In this document: one piece after another, positions 1 through 5,220 of the stretch
How the letters are laid out: each line of letters opens with the position of its first letter
How positions within the stretch are numbered: the stretch's first letter is position 1
Source: Methanomassiliicoccaceae archaeon
Lineage (GTDB): Archaea > Thermoplasmatota > Thermoplasmata > Methanomassiliicoccales > Methanomethylophilaceae
Reading direction: 5' to 3'
DNA length: 6,695 nt
Assembly: GCA_009778265.1 (NCBI GenBank)
Contig: WRKA01000137.1
Coordinates: 1 to 6,695 of the forward strand
Translations under genes and position numbers: made by a program
The notes under the pieces: generated by a model
The model's database searches: none
Told to the model about the DNA's origin: nothing
The model's input: the letters and a program-made list of their open reading frames with translations, nothing else

Positions 1-111
1 CGTGAAATTAACGAGTCATCGCTCCAGTTATTCATCAACTGTCAGCAAACCCGTTTTCAATCACTCTCGATAACTGGAGCCCGCCAGTCTGCCAGGTTAG
101 CCTATACCTCC
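1..111 (-). tRNA. tRNA-Trp(CCA), 5' exon plus part of intron (partial)
   Basis: Read on the minus strand from 111, the 5' exon has acceptor strand GGAGGTA, T8-A9, GGCT, D-loop AACCTGGCA with G18-G19, GACT, G26, anticodon-stem strand GCGGG, then CT and anticodon CCA (77-75) and G37 at 74. The intron starts at about 73, between positions 37 and 38, which is the usual site for archaeal tRNA-Trp introns. It runs to the window edge, so the 3' splice site, exon 2, T-arm and acceptor 3' strand are not visible. The Trp call rests on the CCA anticodon and on the box C/D guide inside the intron, a known feature of many euryarchaeal tRNA-Trp genes. One oddity is that the D-stem pairs poorly: G10-T25 and T13-G22 are wobbles and C12 faces A23. 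It lies 12 nt after the eL41 stop and is probably transcribed together with tRNA-Arg and eL41. Confidence 0.85.
12..69 (-). ncRNA. Box C/D 2'-O-methylation guide within tRNA-Trp intron
   Basis: On the minus strand the intron shows a full C/D architecture. The closing stem is CGAG (69-66) with CTCG (15-12). Box C-like GTGATTG is at 64-58, D' CTGA at 45-42, C' TTGATGA at 38-32, and a D-like ATGA at 19-16. Both spacers (57-46 and 31-20) are exactly 12 nt, the spacing preferred by archaeal guides. The D-side guide, bases 31-21, is perfectly complementary over 11 bp to bases 80-70 of the same transcript, which span the anticodon. The fifth guide base before D (24) faces base 77, which is C34 of the tRNA. 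In Haloferax the tRNA-Trp intron is known to guide Cm34 and Um39. Here the D' guide contains ACGGGTTTG, which fits a 3' anticodon-stem strand beginning CCCG, with its fifth base opposite position 39. Boxes C and D both deviate from consensus (RUGAUGA and CUGA). Confidence 0.85.
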
Positions 112-123
112 ATGTGATCGTTA

Positions 124-231
124 TCACTGTTTGCGCATCTTCTGTGCTCTCTTTCTTCTTCGCATCTTCTTCTTGCGCCATTTCCAACGCTGATTGCCGC
201 GTTTCTTCCAGGCGCGTGAACTTCTTTTCAT
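124..231 (-). CDS. rpl41e: Ribosomal protein eL41 (35 aa)
   Basis: This tiny, extremely basic protein begins MKRSSRAWKKRGNQ; its C-terminal part reads RWKWRKKKMRRRKRAQKMR, then KQ and stop. From about residue 15 it follows the eL41 pattern KW-[RK]KK-[RK]-MRR-x-KR-x(2)-KMR. eL41 is a roughly 25-residue single helix at the ribosomal subunit interface in eukaryotes and some archaea. Here an extra basic N-terminus of about 14 residues is present. The start is fixed by a strong Shine-Dalgarno AAAGGAG seven bases before the ATG. This contrasts with the leaderless neighbours and fits an internal position in a transcript. The gene lies 33 nt after tRNA-Arg and 12 nt before tRNA-Trp on the same strand, so it is probably cut out of, or translated from, a tRNA-processing precursor. 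It is easily missed because of its length. An opposite-strand open frame over this region has no supporting signals. Confidence 0.85.
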   Translation of the reverse strand: MKRSSRAWKKRGNQRWKWRKKKMRRRKRAQKMRKQ

Positions 232-264
232 TGTTGATCTCCTTTTTGAATGTGATCCATTCCG

Positions 265-366
265 TGGCGGGCCCGTCGGGAATTTCGGCTCCTTTTGACG
301 GAACTTTCGAACCCGAGGCGTCTGGCTTAGAAGGCCAGCGCTATATCCTGGCTAAGCCACGGGCCC
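265..366 (-). tRNA. tRNA-Arg(TCT) with T-loop intron
   Basis: On the minus strand from 366: acceptor GGGCCCG, T8-G9, D-stem GCTT, D-loop with G18-G19, TAGC, G26, anticodon stem CTGGC with GCCAG, anticodon TCT at 331-329, variable loop ACGCC, T-stem TCGGG, a split T-loop, CCCGA, acceptor CGGGCCC, discriminator G and an encoded CCA (267-265). All seven acceptor pairs, five anticodon pairs and five T-stem pairs are perfect. The Levitt pair G15-C48 and the loop contacts G18-T55 and G19-C56 are present. The cloverleaf closes only if 24 nt are removed from the T-loop (282-305), which restores the consensus loop TTCGAAT. Without that intron the gene would look truncated after TTCGAA. It decodes AGA, a codon used often here, so it should be essential and active. 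eL41 and tRNA-Trp follow it on the same strand. Confidence 0.95.
282..305 (-). other. 24-nt BHB intron at tRNA position 59/60
   Basis: The fold around the insertion is a textbook archaeal splicing motif. The outer helix is the T-stem TCGGG/CCCGA. Next comes a central 4-bp helix TTCG/CGAA flanked by 3-nt bulges, AAA on the 5' side and ATT on the 3' side. The inner helix is GTTCC/GGAGC (one G-U pair) with a 7-nt loop GTCAAAA. Cutting each bulge after its second base removes exactly 24 nt and joins A59 to T60, giving TTCGAAT. The position is non-canonical, since most archaeal tRNA introns sit at 37/38. Splicing would need an EndA able to accept this site. Confidence 0.93.
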
Positions 367-390
367 ACTCTTCCTCCCGATTGCGTCATT

Positions 391-400
391 TGATTTAAAG
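391..400 (-). promoter_or_regulatory. TATA box for the tRNA-Arg/eL41/tRNA-Trp cluster
   Basis: The minus strand reads CTTTAAATCA, centred 30 bases before tRNA-Arg G1, which places transcription start a few bases before the tRNA. A second AT element, TTATTTAAAAG (rc of 410-420), lies 18 bases further upstream and could be an alternative. The stretch 367-473 holds nothing else recognisable: no gene, and only weak short inverted repeats. Confidence 0.6.
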
Positions 401-473
401 CTTTACCTGCTTTTAAATAACGGCGGGAGCGAGTTCCGTATGCGCGCTCTGACAGGATACGTCCTCTTTCCCC

Positions 474-731
474 TTACTTCCAGTCCAATGTCACGCCGGA
501 CGGCGAGACTATCTTGTACTGATTCGCATAAAGCTTCTTTACATACCTGATGGGATCTTCTTTAAGCAGAATGGACTTGCTCGTTCCCTTCTTGGACCTG
601 TTGCTCGTTTCCTCTTTGTTGGAGGTCCATCCGTTCTTTGTTCTCCTTATCACGATGTTCTTCTGCTTCCCGTCAGAGAGGTGAATGTCCTTACCTTCCG
701 ATATCAATTCCGATAACTTTGGCATGAACAT
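474..731 (-). CDS. Small basic hypothetical protein (85 aa)
   Basis: I do not recognise a family. The protein is soluble-looking and lysine-rich (14 Lys, 4 Arg in 85), with no cysteine and no membrane segment. A leading amphipathic stretch (residues 4-12, PKLSELISE) is followed by a short beta-like segment NIVIRR (25-30), a very polar middle (31-54) and a C-terminal segment, residues 55-85, with VKKLY and YKIVSPSG. The ATG at 731 is preferred because a TATA box centred at 757 would start transcription right on it; an ATG two codons later (725) is possible. The gene follows the membrane protein by 15 nt and, notably, is in the same reading frame, separated from it by a TAG and five sense codons. 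It may therefore be a separate small gene or an extension made by amber readthrough. Confidence 0.6.
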   Translation of the reverse strand: MFMPKLSELISEGKDIHLSDGKQKNIVIRRTKNGWTSNKEETSNRSKKGTSKSILLKEDPIRYVKKLYANQYKIVSPSGVTLDWK

Positions 732-746
732 CAGATAAATGCGGTA

Positions 747-1370
747 CTATACAAATATATTCATCATCAGACCGATCGTCCCTTCCTTTCCTTCCGTATA
801 GGAGGTTATCAGATCGTAAACGGAACCGTAATGCATGAACACCATTATCCCTTCTATCACGCAGACCAGCCCGAGCAGCAGAAGCACCGGCCATGCGTTG
901 AGTACCTTGGCGATAAGTTTCACTATCGACTCGAGCATGTGCAGCAACGAATATACGATGGCCCCGGCAACCAATGCGATACCTATGCGCCACCACCCTT
1001 CCGCCAGTATGTGCAGCTGAGCGTGGTCCGCGAATCCTCCCAGGACGATGTAAACGATGCCCATCACCAGCAATGCTATCAGCACCGCGAAATGAACCTC
1101 TTTGAACGGCCTTATTATCAGTGTGAAAGAAGCTACGATCATTATCACGGACGTGGACATCGCCCAATCCGTTGTTCCGTAGGTATTGAACGCCGTCACC
1201 GCCATGACGATACCGAATAACATCCCGATCACCATCAGAAGTTTGTACCTGATCCCGTCATCCTTCAGGTAGAGTATCGCCAGCAGGACGGCGAGTATGC
1301 CGCCAATCGTCAATATCGCCTCCGGCATCGGATATTCGGCCAAGGTCTGTGCTATCCCATCTGTTTCCAT
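747..1370 (-). CDS. Six-helix integral membrane protein of unknown function (207 aa)
   Basis: Six hydrophobic segments are visible at about residues 17-35, 43-61, 70-87, 93-112, 127-149 and 158-179. They are joined by short polar loops, with no signal peptide separate from the first helix. Positive loop residues cluster after helices 1 and 3 (KDDGIRYK and RPFKEVH), which would place those loops in the cytoplasm. No transport or enzymatic motif is seen; E147 and E173 lie within helices. The start at 1370 is set by a TATA box 25 bases upstream. It is the only gene here ending in TAG; complete neighbours end in TGA or TAA. The TAG lies in frame with the following small gene. Family unknown; it could be a small archaeal membrane protein of any role. 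Confidence 0.8.
   Translation of the reverse strand: METDGIAQTLAEYPMPEAILTIGGILAVLLAILYLKDDGIRYKLLMVIGMLFGIVMAVTAFNTYGTTDWAMSTSVIMIVASFTLIIRPFKEVHFAVLIALLVMGIVYIVLGGFADHAQLHILAEGWWRIGIALVAGAIVYSLLHMLESIVKLIAKVLNAWPVLLLLGLVCVIEGIMVFMHYGSVYDLITSYTEGKEGTIGLMMNIFV
753..761 (-). promoter_or_regulatory. TATA box inside the end of the membrane-protein gene
   Basis: The minus strand reads AATATATTT, centred 26 bases before the ATG at 731. It is formed by the last codons (Asn-Ile-Phe-Val) of the upstream membrane-protein gene. This supports a leaderless transcript for the 85-residue gene. The adjoining TTGTATAGT (rc of 746-754) matches an element upstream of the HAD gene. Confidence 0.55.
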
Positions 1371-1390
1371 CGAACGGAAAATGCGTCACG

Positions 1391-1399
1391 GATATATTA
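1391..1399 (-). promoter_or_regulatory. TATA box for the membrane-protein gene
   Basis: The minus strand TAATATATC is centred 25 bases before the ATG at 1370, so the mRNA is probably leaderless. It overlaps GTATAGTGTAAT (rc of 1396-1407), a motif that recurs in other promoters of this window. Confidence 0.7.
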
Positions 1400-1415
1400 C
1401 ACTATACGGTGCGCG

Positions 1416-1430
1416 GCCGCGTTCCGCGGC
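1416..1430 (-). terminator. GC hairpin after the amidohydrolase stop
   Basis: The minus strand has GCCGCG-GAA-CGCGGC, a perfect 6-bp stem with a 3-nt loop, four bases past the stop codon at 1435. No T-run follows, so this is terminator-like or a 3'-end stabiliser rather than a clear terminator. Confidence 0.4.
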
Positions 1431-1434
1431 GGCA

Positions 1435-2334
1435 TCAGATACCGAGGACCCTTGCCATATTGTTACCCAAAAGATCCTCTTTCATTTTGTCCGTACCCCA
1501 GTCGCCTTCGTTTATCAGACGTATGAACTGCATTGTCGAGAATCTCGTATCATATAACGGAAAATCCGTTCCGAATACCACTCTTTCGGGATATCTTCCC
1601 ACCGTTTCCTTTAATTTCGACATTACGACGTCGGGCTGAGAGGGAAGCCATCCCTGTAAAGCGGAACAGTCCGTGTAAACATTGTCGCATCTGTCCATGA
1701 CGCCGAACAGTTCGTTATTGAACTTTCCTCCGAGATGCGCGATGATGATCTTCATATCGGGATGTTCTTCCGCCACATCGATCAGATTAACGGGATGACA
1801 GTACTTCTCGTCCAGCGGGGGCAGCGCCATTCCCGCGTGTGTCACCACTATCAGACCGAGGTCGTCGATCAGCTTCCAGTATTCCGAAAATTTTCTGTCG
1901 TCCGGGAAGAAACCGGTGGCCGGGTACATCTTGATCCCTCGGGGCTCGTATCTCTTTACGAGGCGTTCTATCATCCTCAGACCCGAGGCCCCTCTGTTCG
2001 GGTCCACGCCGATGAACGGTTCCAGTCTGTCGTCCGCGGAACACAGATCGTACAGCCAATCGATATATTCCTCGTTCTTCATCTTCCCTTCGTTCACCAG
2101 TTCGAAGTCCGTCGCAAGCACGATCGATCTGTCGATCTTACTGACGTCCATCGTTTCTTTAAGTTCGTTCATGGGCATGCTGTAATCCCAGAACGGGGTC
2201 TCGGCGTCCAGGAAAAAATCCAGGAACCCGTCTATATCGTCCTCCAGTCCTATCAGCGGTTCCAGATAATTGCGTACCGCGAGATCCGGAAGCATCTTCC
2301 TGTTCCATATGTGGATGTGGGCGTCGATGATCAT
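1435..2334 (-). CDS. Amidohydrolase-2 family metal-dependent hydrolase (299 aa)
   Basis: A cytosolic TIM-barrel hydrolase or decarboxylase of the Amidohydro_2 group (relatives include ACMSD and gamma-resorcylate decarboxylase). Metal-ligand motifs appear in order: DAHIH (H6, H8) on strand 1, THAG (H166), AHLGG (H200) and GTDFP (D257). A conserved GIKMYP (K135) marks another active-site strand. At 299 residues the length is typical. The substrate cannot be told from the sequence. The open frame continues upstream for 91 codons, but that part is unlike the family and overlaps the aminotransferase. The ATG at 2334, directly before IIDAHIH, is the true start, and a TATA-like CATATTATC 27 bases upstream supports it. 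The gene starts 44 bases after the aminotransferase stop on the same strand, which suggests, without proving, a shared pathway. Confidence 0.92.
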   Translation of the reverse strand: MIIDAHIHIWNRKMLPDLAVRNYLEPLIGLEDDIDGFLDFFLDAETPFWDYSMPMNELKETMDVSKIDRSIVLATDFELVNEGKMKNEEYIDWLYDLCSADDRLEPFIGVDPNRGASGLRMIERLVKRYEPRGIKMYPATGFFPDDRKFSEYWKLIDDLGLIVVTHAGMALPPLDEKYCHPVNLIDVAEEHPDMKIIIAHLGGKFNNELFGVMDRCDNVYTDCSALQGWLPSQPDVVMSKLKETVGRYPERVVFGTDFPLYDTRFSTMQFIRLINEGDWGTDKMKEDLLGNNMARVLGI

Positions 2335-2356
2335 TGCTTCGTGATGGGATACCGCC

Positions 2357-2365
2357 GATAATATG
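2357..2365 (-). promoter_or_regulatory. TATA-like element for the amidohydrolase
   Basis: The minus strand CATATTATC is centred 27 bases before the ATG at 2334, in the 44-base gap after the aminotransferase. It supports a leaderless start, although readthrough from the aminotransferase could also supply transcript. Confidence 0.5.
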
Positions 2366-2378
2366 TTTTCGCGCGGTA

Positions 2379-3545
2379 TCAGAATTCGCGGTATGCGGAC
2401 GCCAGCCTTCTTATCCCTTCCTTTATCCCTTCGTCGTCCGCCGTCGCATAATTCAGACGTATCGTATTCTCGCCGCCGCTGATATGGAACGGGCGGCCGG
2501 GCATCACGACAAGCTTCTTCCTCAGAGCGGCCTCGTACAATCTCATCGCATCCGTACCTTCCTTCGTCCTGAGAAGGATGAACATCCCTCCGGTCGGGGT
2601 GTTCCATCTCAGTTCCGAAGGTAAATGATCGTTCATGAGATCGAGCATCAGCTTACTTTTTCGTTTGTACTCCTTTCTTATCTTTCCCAGATACTTATTC
2701 ATATCCGTCCTTTCGAGGAAACAGTTCATGACGTTCTGTGAGAACGAATTGGCATGTAACGATGAGGATTCGATGCACTTCATCGTCATCTCCGTCATCC
2801 CGTCGGGGACGATCATCCATCCGATCCTCATCCCCGGAGATATTATCTTTGAGAAGGAACCCGTAAGTATGACGTTGTCCGTGAGCGACCTTATCGGCGG
2901 TCCGACGCGTCCGTCGAATCCTAATTCACCGTAAGCGTCATCCTCCACCATCATGCAGTCCGATCCCGATAACAGTTCGGCGACCTCCTTTCTTTTTTCC
3001 GATGAGTAACTTATGCCGGAAGGATTCTGATGATCCGGGACACTGTAATAGAGCTTCGGATGTTCTTTCAGCGATCCCTTCAGTCTTTCGGTGTCGGGAC
3101 CGTCCTCCTCCATCGGAACTCCGATGAATGACGGCCCGTATAAAGAGAACGACTGCAGCGCCCCGAGATAACCGGGATCGTCCACCACCATTCTGTCACC
3201 GCGGTCGATGAACATCTTTCCTATGAGATCGAAACACTCCTGCGATCCGTTTATGACGAATATGTTCTCCTCCGAGACATTAAAGGACATCTCTTTCCTG
3301 CATCTCTGCGCTATTTTTTCCCTCAGCGGAAGTAATCCGTTTATTGTGCTGTACTGCAGCGCATCACGCGCAACATCCTCATCTTCGAACACATTCAGCG
3401 CGGCTTTCGCGAGACCTTCCGTATCGAATAACCGTTTATCCGGAAGGCCGGTGGCGAATGATATCATTCCTTTCTCTTTCGATACGGCTATCAGCTTCAT
3501 GATGAACGAATCCATTATGTCCTCAGTCCGCTTTGAAAATCTCAT
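2379..3545 (-). CDS. PLP-dependent class I/II aminotransferase (388 aa)
   Basis: A fold-type I, cytosolic PLP enzyme of the aminotransferase class I/II family, resembling the AAT-I / 2-aminoadipate and aromatic aminotransferases. Landmarks in order: ATGLPD (31-36), the QYS...GLLPLR segment (64-75) near the N-terminus, NPSG (N174), EDDAYGEL (D202 to the PLP nitrogen, Y205), SFSK with the Schiff-base lysine K233, followed by PGMRIGW (R240), and a C-terminal IRLNYA (R363) expected to hold the substrate carboxylate. The length is normal, and there is no fused GntR DNA-binding domain as in MocR regulators. The ATG at 3545 is chosen because the frame further upstream is nonsensical arginine-rich sequence and a TATA box lies 25 bases before it. 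Amino-acid specificity is not decidable here. It precedes the amidohydrolase and follows DUF169 on the same strand. Confidence 0.93.
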   Translation of the reverse strand: MRFSKRTEDIMDSFIMKLIAVSKEKGMISFATGLPDKRLFDTEGLAKAALNVFEDEDVARDALQYSTINGLLPLREKIAQRCRKEMSFNVSEENIFVINGSQECFDLIGKMFIDRGDRMVVDDPGYLGALQSFSLYGPSFIGVPMEEDGPDTERLKGSLKEHPKLYYSVPDHQNPSGISYSSEKRKEVAELLSGSDCMMVEDDAYGELGFDGRVGPPIRSLTDNVILTGSFSKIISPGMRIGWMIVPDGMTEMTMKCIESSSLHANSFSQNVMNCFLERTDMNKYLGKIRKEYKRKSKLMLDLMNDHLPSELRWNTPTGGMFILLRTKEGTDAMRLYEAALRKKLVVMPGRPFHISGGENTIRLNYATADDEGIKEGIRRLASAYREF

Positions 3546-3566
3546 AGATGCGTGAACACGGACAAT

Positions 3567-3574
3567 GATAAAAA
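3567..3574 (-). promoter_or_regulatory. TATA box for the aminotransferase
   Basis: The minus strand TTTTTATC is centred about 25 bases before the ATG at 3545. Its T-run is also the tail of the DUF169 terminator hairpin, so termination and initiation signals share bases. Confidence 0.65.
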
Positions 3575-3602
3575 TCTCTCTCTTTCCTTTTGCGAAAGAG
3601 AG
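3570..3602 (-). terminator. Hairpin plus T-run after DUF169
   Basis: The minus strand shows CTCTCTTTC (3602-3594), a 7-nt loop GCAAAAG and the perfect complement GAAAGAGAG (3586-3578), then AGATTTTT. This is a 9-bp stem with a U-tract, 23 bases past the DUF169 stop codon. Archaea usually rely on the T-run, and the stem may protect the 3' end. Confidence 0.65.
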
Positions 3603-3625
3603 GTGAAAATGTTTGGGAATTGCGA

Positions 3626-4339
3626 TCAGCCTGTTCTGTTCGCCTTCGGCATCACTTCCGTCCTGTACCTGTCGAGTGTCGCGGCCATATCGTAGATCAG
3701 ACCGCCGGGGACCCCCATGATCAGTTCGTCGGGCTTCAGATCCGTTTTCTTCCGGCATCCCATGCATCCCAGCGATATGTTCGGTTCTCCGGTCTTTACC
3801 GGCGTTGCCGTAGCGTCGACACAGGCCGCCTGGAACGGTGCCGTTGTGTAATGGACACGGCCGCCTTTCTTGGATGTGTACAAGGGACCGAACCAATAGA
3901 TGCGTTCCGGTATGTCGATAAATATGACCGCGTCCGGTTCGAAGTTCGCATCTTTCAGCGGACACACCACCGTTCCCTTTGTTTTGAACGGGACCTGCGC
4001 CGCCTCGTCGATCATCTTCTTTGTCGCTCCCAATGTTTCGTGAATTCCTTGCGAGAAATGGAACTCTCCCGACGCGACCTTTTCCGGAACGGGCATCATT
4101 CCCATCACCGAAGCGCCGACGTTGCACATGTGCATGTTCAGCGGCATCATGAACTTGGCCCCGTGTCTCGCCTGCGTTACCGATTGGCAGTAACTGATCT
4201 GTTTCTCCGGCAACGGGTATCCTGACGGAAATTCTTCGTCCTCCCGCACAAGCTTTACCGCTACCGGCTCCGATCTCAGTTCAAGTACCTCTTTCAATAT
4301 CCTGGCTGCTTCTTCGTTCTTCTTCAGAATAGCGGTCAT
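3626..4339 (-). CDS. DUF169 family protein (237 aa)
   Basis: A DUF169 protein, a family frequent in methanogens and anaerobes whose function is not established. The N-terminal region carries SEPVAVKLV (23-31), typical of the family. Six cysteines are spread through the protein: C51, C72, C126 (in VCPL), C173, and C192-C195 in the hallmark SLGCMGCR. The repeated Cys and CxxC suggest metal or Fe-S binding, but this is inference. No membrane segment or signal peptide is seen. The start at 4339 is supported by a TATA box centred 27 bases upstream and by the divergent layout with the HAD gene. A hairpin terminator follows the stop. A 7-bp inverted repeat just upstream of its TATA is a candidate operator. 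Confidence 0.92.
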   Translation of the reverse strand: MTAILKKNEEAARILKEVLELRSEPVAVKLVREDEEFPSGYPLPEKQISYCQSVTQARHGAKFMMPLNMHMCNVGASVMGMMPVPEKVASGEFHFSQGIHETLGATKKMIDEAAQVPFKTKGTVVCPLKDANFEPDAVIFIDIPERIYWFGPLYTSKKGGRVHYTTAPFQAACVDATATPVKTGEPNISLGCMGCRKKTDLKPDELIMGVPGGLIYDMAATLDRYRTEVMPKANRTG

Positions 4340-4360
4340 GGGTATCTATATGAGATCTGA

Positions 4361-4370
4361 ACTGATAAAA
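4361..4370 (-). promoter_or_regulatory. TATA box for DUF169
   Basis: The minus strand TTTTATCAGT is centred about 27 bases before the ATG at 4339, consistent with a leaderless transcript. Confidence 0.6.
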
Positions 4371-4396
4371 CTTACTGTTTTCACATATCGTAAGTT
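4369..4396. promoter_or_regulatory. Inverted repeat upstream of DUF169 (candidate operator)
   Basis: AACTTAC (4369-4375) and GTAAGTT (4390-4396) form a perfect 7-bp inverted repeat with a 14-base gap. It abuts the DUF169 TATA box on its upstream side. A repressor or activator site is the likely reading; no T-run follows to suggest a terminator. Confidence 0.4.
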
Positions 4397-4417
4397 GGAA
4401 GGATAGCTTTGTATATA

Positions 4418-4437
4418 TTGTAAAGTGTAATTCACGA
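4418..4437 (+). repeat. 20-bp element, copy 1, upstream of HAD gene
   Basis: TTGTAAAGTGTAATTCACGA matches copy 2 at 16 of 20 positions. The two copies start 39 bases apart in the divergent intergenic region. A TATA-like GTATATAT overlaps the left edge. Confidence 0.45.
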
Positions 4438-4456
4438 TCAACCTTTTTTTAGGCAA

Positions 4457-4476
4457 TTGTATAGTGTACTTTACAA
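4457..4476 (+). repeat. 20-bp dyad element, copy 2, upstream of HAD gene
   Basis: TTGTATAGTGTACTTTACAA is itself an imperfect palindrome, with 8 of 10 base pairs symmetric, centred about 37 bases upstream of the HAD TATA box. Size and symmetry fit a dimeric transcription-factor site. Confidence 0.5.
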
Positions 4477-4500
4477 TTTCGAAGTATGTTAATGGGTCAG

Positions 4501-4508
4501 TTTATATG
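4501..4508 (+). promoter_or_regulatory. TATA box for the HAD phosphatase
   Basis: TTTATATG, close to the archaeal consensus, is centred 26-27 bases before the ATG at 4531. It decides between that start and the upstream in-frame ATGs at 4486 and 4492, which precede the TATA box. Confidence 0.75.
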
Positions 4509-4530
4509 TCTTCGCACAATAGACGGCATA

Positions 4531-5202
4531 ATGCCCGAAAGGAGATTCCTCGCGGTCGGTTTCGACATGGACAGTACGCTCCTGAGAACGAACGTGAGAT
4601 ATCTTAAGCTGAAAGAGATCGCATATGAAGCAATGATGGAATACGGGATCCCGGACGGCGTGTTCGAAAAAGGTGACGGATCGGCGATAGTCGTGAACAA
4701 AGGCCTCCGGTATCTCGCTGACAACGGAAGGGAAGAGGATGCCGATATGCTCATGAACGATCTGAATGAACGCATGACCCCGGTGGAACTGGAGAATGCG
4801 GGGACCGCGAGACCGTACGAGGGCGCCGAAGAGATGCTCGGATATCTGAAGAAGAAAGGATATAGGATCGGCGTTCTGACGCGTGGCAGCAGGCGGTACG
4901 CCGAGACCGCGCTGACCGTGTCCGGCGTTATCGATGAACTTGATGCATTGGTATGCAGGGACGATTTCGACGAGCTTGACGCCAAACCCTCGCCTTCGGC
5001 GATGATACATCTTTCGAACGCGCTTGGGGTTGCCGTGAAGGATGTGCTGTATGTCGGCGACAACAAGATCGACTGGTTCTGCGCCAGGGACTCCGGCGCC
5101 GGATTCGTCGGAGTTCTTACAAGATACACGGAAGAGGATTGGGCCGCTCTCGGCGATATATTAGTGATCGATACGGTCGCCGATCTTGTCCGCATACTAT
5201 GA
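4531..5202 (+). CDS. HAD-superfamily phosphatase (223 aa)
   Basis: A haloacid-dehalogenase-type hydrolase, probably a small-molecule phosphatase of the phosphoglycolate phosphatase-like subgroup. Motif I is FDMDST (nucleophile D12, general acid/base D14). Motif II is VLTRG (T117), motif III is AKPSP (K152) and motif IV is GDNKID (D177, D181, Mg2+). The region between motifs I and II (about 20-95) is helical, as expected for a C1-type cap that sets substrate choice; the substrate is unknown. It is cytosolic. The start at 4531 is chosen because a TATA box sits 26 bases upstream and the family begins just before motif I. The frame extends 15 codons further upstream without family resemblance. 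The gene is transcribed divergently from DUF169, with dyad elements in its promoter. Confidence 0.9.
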   Translation: MPERRFLAVGFDMDSTLLRTNVRYLKLKEIAYEAMMEYGIPDGVFEKGDGSAIVVNKGLRYLADNGREEDADMLMNDLNERMTPVELENAGTARPYEGAEEMLGYLKKKGYRIGVLTRGSRRYAETALTVSGVIDELDALVCRDDFDELDAKPSPSAMIHLSNALGVAVKDVLYVGDNKIDWFCARDSGAGFVGVLTRYTEEDWAALGDILVIDTVADLVRIL

Positions 5203-5220
5203 CAGGAACTCAGGTCCCTG
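5203..5220 (+). terminator. Weak hairpin immediately after the HAD stop
   Basis: CAGG pairs with CCTG and, after one mismatch, AC pairs with GT around a TCAG loop, directly after the TGA. No T-run adjoins it. The first T-rich stretch that could end transcription is about 5270-5284, so the real 3' end may lie there. Confidence 0.25.

Noticed and set aside
265..366. tRNA-Arg as a truncated tRNA left by integration (attachment site)
   Set aside because: The apparent break after TTCGAA is explained by a perfect BHB intron, and the 3' T-stem, acceptor and CCA are all present downstream.
114..398. Plus-strand 94-codon open frame
   Set aside because: It lies antisense across tRNA-Arg and the eL41 gene, both strongly supported by structure and motif, and its own composition is unremarkable.
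1735..2361. Plus-strand 208-codon open frame
   Set aside because: Antisense shadow of the amidohydrolase, with no recognisable motif.
2335..2607. N-terminal extension of the amidohydrolase frame
   Set aside because: The extra 91 codons overlap the aminotransferase C-terminus and do not resemble the family; the ATG before IIDAHIH has a TATA box at the right distance.
3546..4127. N-terminal extension of the aminotransferase frame
   Set aside because: The arginine- and glycine-rich translation is the DUF169 gene read in the wrong frame, and it crosses a terminator hairpin.
4486..4530. Upstream starts of the HAD gene
   Set aside because: These ATGs precede a near-consensus TATA box that points to 4531, and the added residues do not fit the HAD N-terminus.
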